Shown: positions 13,630 to 18,379 of the stretch, piece after piece | Position numbering within the stretch: the first letter of the stretch is position 1 | Layout: each line of letters starts with the position of its first letter | Assembly (NCBI GenBank): GCA_964474655.1 | Contig: CAYYTU010000058.1 | Coordinates: 1 to 18,379, forward strand | Length of the DNA: 18,379 nt | Direction: 5' to 3' | From: CAYYTU01 sp964474655 | GTDB lineage: Bacteria; Chloroflexota; Anaerolineae; B4-G1 | Made by a program: the position numbers and the translations under genes | The notes under the pieces: model-generated | Told to the model about the DNA's origin: nothing | Databases searched by the model: none | Seen by the model: only the letters and a program-made list of their open reading frames with translations

Positions 13630-13925
13630 ACATCCTAAACATCGGGCCTGCAGAACTACTCTTCATCTTGATCATCGCGATCATCGTGCTGGGACCAGAA
13701 CGGATGATTGAGATCGCACGGAAGCTCGGACAATACTCCCGTCAACTGCAAAACCTCACCGGCGAGCTCACCTCCGCCTTGCAATCGGAGATTGTGGTAG
13801 AAGAGAACCAGGAGCCTCCTCCCGATGGGCCTCTCTCCCCGGAAAGCGGGTACGCCTCCGCCCCTCCTCCTCCCGCTCAGGCACCCCCACCTGAACCACC
13901 CGCTTCGCGTTCGGAGGATGCATGA
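13626..13925 (+). CDS. Sec-independent translocase TatA/TatB-type subunit
   Basis: A 99-residue single-span membrane protein of the twin-arginine translocase. Residues about 8-21 (ELLFILIIAIIVLG) form the N-terminal membrane helix, followed by the hinge GPERMIEIARKLGQ and an amphipathic helix to about 50. The C-terminal half is a Pro-rich, acidic, disordered tail. GPER is more like TatB than the GPKKLPE of TatA, but no second gene of this type is seen, so a dual-function protein is possible. I chose GTG 13626, overlapping the nusB stop, rather than the longer frame from 13569, because family members begin with a few residues before the G-x-x-E motif and the longer start would encode cysteine-rich sequence from the nusB frame. 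The ribosome-binding site is weak (AAAGG), consistent with translational coupling. Confidence 0.87.
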   Translation: MNILNIGPAELLFILIIAIIVLGPERMIEIARKLGQYSRQLQNLTGELTSALQSEIVVEENQEPPPDGPLSPESGYASAPPPPAQAPPPEPPASRSEDA

Positions 13926-14620
13926 GCAATCAGGATCGGATGTCCATCCTCGAACATCTGAACGAGCTGAGGGAGCGGCTGTTCAAAGCCACCATCGCGC
14001 TCGTGGTCGGCGTAGCAGTGGGTACCCTCTTCGCCCGCCACGTCCTCAAGTTCCTGGTCGCCCCGCTCGGCGATCAAGTGCCCCTGGCCCTCGGGCCGGT
14101 CGAAGCTCCCCTCGTATTCTTCAAAGCCTCCCTCATCATCGGCATGGTCCTAGCTATGCCCTTCATCATCTACCAGCTTTTCCGATTTGTCGCTCCGGGC
14201 CTCAAACCGCGGGAGAAACGTTATATCGTGATCGGAACGCCAGCCGTAGCTATTAGCTTCGCGGCCGGGGTCACTTTCGCCATCCTCGTTCTGCTCCCGG
14301 CGGCGGTACCGTTCTTGCAAGGCTTCCTGCCAGACATCGTCGACCAACGTTACTCCATCGAGCGTTACATCTCATTTGTCACCACTGTCACCATCTCGGC
14401 GGGATTGGTGTTCGAAACGCCCTTGGTGATGTTCTTCCTCGCCAAGATCGGCGTTGTAACCCATAAGAGCTTCGCCAGCGCACGCCGGGGAGTCATCATC
14501 GGAGCGGCCATCGTAGCGGCCGTCATCACTCCCACTCATGATCCGTTCAACATGCTTCTCCTCATGGTGCCGTTCCTGATCCTTTACGAGCTGGGCATCC
14601 TACTCGCTCGCCTGGCGTGA
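13922..14620 (+). CDS. tatC: Sec-independent translocase subunit TatC
   Basis: Polytopic receptor of the Tat system that recognises twin-arginine signal peptides of folded proteins. It has 232 residues with six hydrophobic spans, the normal plan. The N-terminal MSILEHLNELRERLF is the diagnostic cytoplasmic motif, with FVAPGLKPREKRY and the glutamate of FETPLVMFFL also conserved. The late motif ITPTHDPFN replaces the more common ITPPDP-type sequence. The ATG overlaps the tatA/B stop (ATGA). It is the last gene before an inverted repeat and a change of unit. Confidence 0.96.
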   Translation: MSNQDRMSILEHLNELRERLFKATIALVVGVAVGTLFARHVLKFLVAPLGDQVPLALGPVEAPLVFFKASLIIGMVLAMPFIIYQLFRFVAPGLKPREKRYIVIGTPAVAISFAAGVTFAILVLLPAAVPFLQGFLPDIVDQRYSIERYISFVTTVTISAGLVFETPLVMFFLAKIGVVTHKSFASARRGVIIGAAIVAAVITPTHDPFNMLLLMVPFLILYELGILLARLA

Positions 14621-14647
14621 CGACGGAACAACGCACGAAAAGCAGGC

Positions 14648-14709
14648 CTATGCGCTGCACAATCGCCGTTCAAACAAGCCCCTCGCTTGCTTGAACAGAA
14701 ACCGCATAG
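14648..14709 (+). terminator. Nested inverted repeat after tatC
   Basis: An outer 7-bp stem CTATGCG (14648-14654) / CGCATAG (14703-14709) encloses an inner stem GTTCAAACAAGC (14668-14679) / GCTTGCTTGAAC (14685-14696) with a single A-C mismatch and loop CCCTC. It could end transcription after tatC, but no T-run follows. Factor-dependent termination, RNA protection or a regulatory site for the next operon are other readings. Confidence 0.4.
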
Positions 14710-14762
14710 TCAAGTTTCACACTCCTTACCCCCACGATATAAAAATTGCAGGAGGAATACCA

Positions 14763-14993
14763 ATGGATAGACAGACCGGTATAACAATCACAATTGTTCT
14801 GGCTGTACTCACACTCTGCTGCTCCACAACGTGTTGCATCTCTGGAGCCTTTATGACGATCGACCAAGGAGCTGCTCTGGATACCTACATCGAGCCCATT
14901 TGGGGCATGATCCCCCTGTGCCTAAGCGTCCTCATCTGGATCGTACCTTTACTGGTCTGGATTCTACTGGTTAGAAAGAAGGAGGTATCTTAA
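14763..14993 (+). CDS. Small two-helix membrane protein, unknown function
   Basis: A 76-residue hydrophobic protein that I do not recognise. Residues about 7-30 form a first membrane span with four cysteines in the pattern CCSTTCC (19-25). An acidic loop (about 31-46, with D34, D40, E44) follows, then a second span (about 47-70) ends in RKKEVS. By the positive-inside rule both ends face the cytoplasm. The ATG at 14763 follows GCAGGAGGAA, a strong ribosome-binding site, which supports a real gene. TATAAA at 14738-14743 may be a -10 box but its -35 (TTTCAC) is poor. It ends two bases before the next ATG, so it is coupled to the GTPase gene. Confidence 0.65.
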   Translation: MDRQTGITITIVLAVLTLCCSTTCCISGAFMTIDQGAALDTYIEPIWGMIPLCLSVLIWIVPLLVWILLVRKKEVS

Positions 14994-14995
14994 TC

Positions 14996-16309
14996 ATGAG
15001 CCGGAAGCGTGTTGTGATCATGGGAGCTGCCGGACGCGACTTCCACAACTTCAATGTCTACTTCCGCGACAATCCCGACTACGAGGTAATCGCTTTCACG
15101 GCGGCCCAGATCCCTAACATCGAAGAACGCCGTTACCCGGCGGAACTGGCCGGTGAACGCTATCCAGAGGGCGTCCCCATCTATCCAGAGGCCCGCTTGC
15201 GTGAGCTGATCCAGAGCCACGACGTGGATCAAGTCGTCTTCGCCTACTCCGACGTCTCTCACGAATACGTGATGCACAAAGCCTCGCAGGTATTGGCGGC
15301 TGGCGCTGACTTCCGACTGATGGGCGCCAACTCCACGATGTTGAAAAGCGAGAAGCCCTTGGTGAGCGTCTGCGCCGTGCGTACCGGTTCCGGCAAGAGC
15401 CAAACCACACGCCGCATCTGCGACGTGCTCCAAGCGATGGACAAACAAGTGGTCGTGATCCGCCATCCCATGCCCTATGGCGATCTGGCAGCCCAGGCTG
15501 TACAGCGATTTGCCGACTACGAAGACCTGAACCGCCACAACTGCACCATTGAGGAGCGCGAAGAGTACGAACCGCACATCGACCGCGGCCTGGTGGTCTA
15601 TGCCGGAGTGGATTATGAGCCTATCCTTCGTCAGGCGGAGAAAGAGGCCGACGTCATCGTATGGGATGGCGGCAATAATGACCTGCCGCTCTACCGTCCC
15701 AATCTCCATATCGTCGTGGCGGACCCTCACCGGGCTGGCCACGAGGTGCGCTACCACCCAGGCGAGGCCAATCTGCGTATGGCTGACGTAGTAGTAATCA
15801 ACAAGGTCGACACCGCCGACCCCGAAAGCGTCACACAAGTGCGAGAGAATGTCTATGCGCTCAACCCAGACGTAACCATCGTCGAGGCCGCCTCCCCTAT
15901 CTTCGTCGAACAACCGGAGGCCATTCAGGGGAAGCGCGTGCTGGTGATCGAGGATGGACCGACCCTGACCCACGGCGAGATGCCCTATGGGGCCGGTGTT
16001 GTGGCCGCGCAGCGCTTTGGGGCCGCCGAGATGGTCGATCCCCGGCCTCACGCCGTCGGCTCCATCGCCGAGACGTTCAAACAGTACGAACACATCGACG
16101 CACTCTTGCCAGCAATGGGCTACGACAAGAAACAGATACAGGAGCTGGAGGCCACCATCAACGCCGTCGATTGCGACCTGGTGCTGGCAGCGACTCCCAT
16201 CGACCTGCGCCGGCTGATCGACGTGCGACATCCAATGGACCGCGTGCGGTATGAGCTCCAAGTCATCGGCCAACCGACACTGGAGGAGATCATCGGCCAA
16301 CATCTCTAA
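14996..16309 (+). CDS. COG2403 GTPase, cyclic 2,3-diphosphoglycerate synthetase-like
   Basis: A 437-residue P-loop protein related to archaeal cyclic 2,3-diphosphoglycerate synthetase and grouped as predicted GTPase COG2403. The N-terminal part (about 1-120) begins RKRVVIMGAAGRDFHNFN, a Rossmann-like fold with YSDVSHEYVMHKA. The P-loop follows as RTGSGKSQTTR (129-139). A Walker B-like WDGGNNDLP begins at W223, and NKVD (269-272) serves as the guanine-specificity motif. The ATG at 14996 has AAGGAGG upstream, formed by the end of the previous gene. Bacterial members are widespread, and it is not known that they make cyclic diphosphoglycerate. Being next to a LarA-type enzyme hints at a metabolic or cofactor role, but I cannot name the reaction. 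Confidence 0.85.
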   Translation: MSRKRVVIMGAAGRDFHNFNVYFRDNPDYEVIAFTAAQIPNIEERRYPAELAGERYPEGVPIYPEARLRELIQSHDVDQVVFAYSDVSHEYVMHKASQVLAAGADFRLMGANSTMLKSEKPLVSVCAVRTGSGKSQTTRRICDVLQAMDKQVVVIRHPMPYGDLAAQAVQRFADYEDLNRHNCTIEEREEYEPHIDRGLVVYAGVDYEPILRQAEKEADVIVWDGGNNDLPLYRPNLHIVVADPHRAGHEVRYHPGEANLRMADVVVINKVDTADPESVTQVRENVYALNPDVTIVEAASPIFVEQPEAIQGKRVLVIEDGPTLTHGEMPYGAGVVAAQRFGAAEMVDPRPHAVGSIAETFKQYEHIDALLPAMGYDKKQIQELEATINAVDCDLVLAATPIDLRRLIDVRHPMDRVRYELQVIGQPTLEEIIGQHL

Positions 16310-16378
16310 CACCCCGGAGCTAGCGAAAATTTGCCACACCCCGCGGTGAGACGAGTCACCTGACGCCAGAGGAAAACT

Positions 16379-17656
16379 ATGGAGATCAAACTGGCCTACG
16401 GGCGCGAGGACCTGTGGATCGAGCTGCCCGATGACGCACCCATGACGGTCATCGAGCCGCAGCCCGTGCCCGGCCTGCCCGACGAACGGGCCGCGATCCG
16501 AGAGGCGCTGCGCTCACCCAGAGGCACACATCCACTACACGAAATCATCAAGCCCGAAGACACCATCGCCATCGTCTTCAGCGATCTGACCCGCCCGATG
16601 CCCAACGAGCGCGTGCTGCCGCCACTGCTGGACGAGCTCGCCCGCGCCGGCCTGCCCGACGAGCAGATCACGCTGATCAACGGGCTGGGCACCCATCGCC
16701 CTCAGACGAGGGAGGAGCTGGCGCAGATGCTGGGCCACGAGCTCGTCGAGCGCTACCGCATCGTCCAGCACGACGCCTGGGCCGACGATCTGGTCGCGGC
16801 GGCCACGAACCGCGCCGGGCACACAGTGCGCGTCCACCGCGCCTATGTGGAGGCCTCGATACGCATCCTGACCGGCTTCATCGAGCCGCACTTCTTCGCC
16901 GGCTTCAGCGGCGGGCCCAAGGCGGTGCTGCCCGGCATCGCCGACATCGACGCCATCCTCGATAACCACAGCGGCGCGCTGCTCTCCGACCCTCACGCCA
17001 CCTGGGCCATCACGGACACCAACCCGGTCTGGGAGGAGATGCGCGACGTGGCCCGGGCCACCGCGCCCGATTTTCTGCTCAACGTGACGCTCAATCAACA
17101 ACGGGAGATCACGGGCATCTTCGCCGGGGCGATGCTGGACGCGCACCGGGCGGGCGTGGCTTTCGTGCGCGAGACGGCGATGCAGCCGGTGCCGGAGCCG
17201 TTCGACATCGTCATCACCTCCAACAGCGGCTACCCGCTCGACCTCAACCTCTACCAAGCGGTCAAGGGCATGTCGGCCGCGGCCCAGATCGTGCGCCCGG
17301 GTGGGCACATCATCATCGCCGCCCAGTGCTGGGACGGGATACCCGATCACGGCCAGTACAAGCAGATGCTCTGGGAGGCCGATTCGGTCAACGCGCTCTG
17401 GGAGACGGTGACGGCGCAGGGCTTCCGCCGTCACGATCAGTGGGAGGCGCTGGTGCAGGCCCGCATCCAGCGCAAGGCGAAGGTGCACGTCTACGCCGAC
17501 GGGCTGTCGGACGCGGAGCTGGAGCACGCGCTGGTGATTCCCTGCCGCTCCATCGAGGAGACGATGGCACGGCTGCGAGGTGAGAATCCAGCGGCCACCA
17601 TCGCCGTGCTGCCCGACGGGCCGCAGACAGTGCCGTATGTGGAGCGTGAAGCGTGA
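16379..17656 (+). CDS. LarA-family nickel-dependent racemase/epimerase
   Basis: A 425-residue enzyme of the lactate racemase family, which uses a nickel-pincer nucleotide for hydride shuttling at a 2-hydroxyacid carbon. Residues matching the known active site are all visible: D69 and R72 in SDLTRP, H106 in GTHRP, H171 and the cofactor-linked lysine K181 in PHFFAGFSGGPKAVLPG, and Q293/K296 in YPLDLNLYQAVKG. The ATG at 16379 follows AGAGGA, 69 bases after the GTPase gene. The cofactor genes larB, larC and larE are not in the window. LarA homologs differ in substrate, so lactate is only one option; the following GlcD-like oxidase suggests a 2-hydroxyacid. The last codons lie inside a heptamer repeat. 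Confidence 0.9.
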   Translation: MEIKLAYGREDLWIELPDDAPMTVIEPQPVPGLPDERAAIREALRSPRGTHPLHEIIKPEDTIAIVFSDLTRPMPNERVLPPLLDELARAGLPDEQITLINGLGTHRPQTREELAQMLGHELVERYRIVQHDAWADDLVAAATNRAGHTVRVHRAYVEASIRILTGFIEPHFFAGFSGGPKAVLPGIADIDAILDNHSGALLSDPHATWAITDTNPVWEEMRDVARATAPDFLLNVTLNQQREITGIFAGAMLDAHRAGVAFVRETAMQPVPEPFDIVITSNSGYPLDLNLYQAVKGMSAAAQIVRPGGHIIIAAQCWDGIPDHGQYKQMLWEADSVNALWETVTAQGFRRHDQWEALVQARIQRKAKVHVYADGLSDAELEHALVIPCRSIEETMARLRGENPAATIAVLPDGPQTVPYVEREA

Positions 17657-17685
17657 AGCGTCAAACGTCAAACGTAAAGCGTGAA
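17644..17685 (+). repeat. Six-copy heptamer tandem repeat
   Basis: Six consecutive 7-base units run from 17644: GCGTGAA, GCGTGAA, GCGTCAA, ACGTCAA, ACGTAAA, GCGTGAA, consensus RCGTVAA. The array covers the last residues and stop codon (17654-17656) of the LarA-type gene and the short gap before the oxidase gene. Similar heptamer arrays are found between genes in several bacterial genomes; their role is unclear. Confidence 0.75.
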
Positions 17686-17696
17686 AGAGGACCGCG

Positions 17697-18379
17697 ATGA
17701 GTGTTGAGCGAGATGCTTTTAGCCTGGCAACCGACTATCGGCTGGTCACGCCGGCGGTCGCCGAGGAGCTGCGGCAGATCGTGGGCCAGCCGTTCGTCCT
17801 CTATGACGACCCGACCGCGATGCAGGATTACGCCCACGACGAGGTGGCGGGCGAGGAGTACGCGCACATGCCGGAAGCCGTGGTCAAACCCGCCAGCGCC
17901 GAGGAGATCTCGCAAATCTTGCAACTCGCCAACCGCGAGCGCATCCCGGTCACGCCGCGCGGCGCCGGGTCGGGGCTTTCGTGCGGCGCGGTGCCCGTCC
18001 ACGGCGGGATCGTGCTCTCCGTGGAGCGGATGAACCGCATCCTGGAGATCGACCGCGAGAATATGGTCGCCGTGGTCGAGCCGGGCGTGGTGACCAACGA
18101 GATCAACGAGGCCATCGAGGAGTACGGGCTCTTCTACGCCGGCTACCCGATGAGCGTGGAGCTCTGCTTCGTGGGCGGCAACGTGGCGGAAAATGCCGGC
18201 GGCGGGCGGGCGATCAAGTACGGCGTCACCGGGCGCTACGTGCTGGGGCTGGAGGTGGTGCTGCCCACGGGCGAGATCGTGCAGCTGGGCGGCAAGCGGG
18301 TCAAGGATGTCACCGGCTACGACCTGCTCCACCTGATGGTCGGCTCCGAGGGAACATTGGGGATATTCACTCGTGTAAC
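17697..18379 (+). CDS. GlcD-like FAD-linked oxidase, 3'-truncated by the window edge
   Basis: N-terminal 227 residues of a FAD-binding PCMH-type oxidoreductase related to glycolate oxidase subunit GlcD and D-lactate dehydrogenases. Visible FAD-domain motifs: VVKPASAEEISQILQLAN, PRGAGSGLSCGAVPVHGG, VVEPGVVTNEIN, FVGGNVAENAGGGRAIKYG and KDVTGYDLLHLMVGSEGTLG. These match the pyrophosphate- and isoalloxazine-binding parts of the family. The ATG at 17697 follows AAAGAGGACC. The catalytic C-terminal domain lies beyond the edge. Position after a LarA-type racemase suggests oxidation of a 2-hydroxyacid; the substrate cannot be chosen from this fragment. Confidence 0.92.
   Translation, partial: MSVERDAFSLATDYRLVTPAVAEELRQIVGQPFVLYDDPTAMQDYAHDEVAGEEYAHMPEAVVKPASAEEISQILQLANRERIPVTPRGAGSGLSCGAVPVHGGIVLSVERMNRILEIDRENMVAVVEPGVVTNEINEAIEEYGLFYAGYPMSVELCFVGGNVAENAGGGRAIKYGVTGRYVLGLEVVLPTGEIVQLGGKRVKDVTGYDLLHLMVGSEGTLGIFTRV

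Noticed and set aside
14990..16339. 449-codon antisense frame covering the COG2403 gene
   Set aside because: It mirrors the sense gene exactly, has no motif of its own, and the sense strand has a P-loop and NKVD.
16535..17671. 378-codon antisense frame covering the LarA-type gene
   Set aside because: The sense strand carries a complete LarA active site; the antisense translation is His/Arg/Gly-rich shadow sequence.
1..18379. CRISPR array, transposase, integrase, phage or defence genes
   Set aside because: No spaced direct repeats of CRISPR size and no protein with motifs of these systems were seen on either strand.

Overview
The window reads as a chromosomal segment of a moderately GC-rich bacterium, most likely a member of the Chloroflexota (Anaerolineae-like). 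This is inferred from gene content and order, not from a database search. The gene order rpmB / yloU / yloV(fakA) ... recG ... coaD ... rpmF / fabD / fabG and the pair yqhY-nusB are known mainly from Bacillota, while a SepIVA-like coiled-coil protein beside coaD and rpmF recalls Actinomycetota. A mixture of these two arrangements with a COG2403 GTPase, a LarA-type racemase and a GlcD-type oxidase fits Chloroflexota best. Nearly everything in the window is housekeeping; no CRISPR array, phage, transposase, tRNA or rRNA was seen.

Layout. (1) 1-1742: 3' part of topA (DNA topoisomerase I) with three C-terminal zinc ribbons. (2) 1743-2381: a 639-bp AT-richer gap with no convincing gene, but with a row of inverted repeats, a terminator-like hairpin and a fragment that looks like a dispersed repeat. 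(3) 2382-2561 (minus): rpmB, with a clear promoter that carries a 12-bp palindrome. (4) 2650-9327 (plus): yloU-like Asp23/Gls24 protein, fakA, degV (FakB-type), recG, coaD and a SepIVA-like protein. FakA and the DegV protein together suggest a fatty-acid kinase. A 249-bp gap with a perfect 10-bp inverted repeat separates fakA from degV. (5) 9324-14620 (plus): a TTGACA-17-TATAAT promoter drives rpmF, fabD, a DUF333 lipoprotein, fabG, a YqhY-like Asp23 protein, nusB, a TatA/B-type protein and tatC, packed with short gaps or 4-bp overlaps. (6) 14648-14709: a nested inverted repeat between operons. (7) 14763-18379 (plus): a small two-helix membrane protein, a COG2403 (cyclic 2,3-diphosphoglycerate synthetase-like) GTPase, a LarA-family nickel-dependent racemase/epimerase, and the 5' part of a GlcD-like FAD-linked oxidase. 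A heptamer tandem repeat covers the end of the racemase gene.

How the genes fit together: a lipid theme links the Asp23 paralogs, the fatty-acid kinase pair and FabD/FabG. The genes usually found with them in this neighbourhood (plsX, acpP, rnc, rsmD, the DUF177 gene before rpmF) are absent here. RecG, CoaD, NusB, Tat and the two ribosomal proteins are growth-linked core functions. The last block looks like 2-hydroxyacid metabolism (racemase plus FAD oxidase) with an accompanying GTPase.

I do not see a clearly new defence or mobile system. The points most worth a second look are the SepIVA-like protein, the two Asp23 paralogs bracketing lipid genes, a lipoprotein gene wedged between fabD and fabG, the departures from usual motifs in DegV and FakA, the structured gap before rpmB, and the small-membrane-protein/COG2403/LarA/GlcD block.
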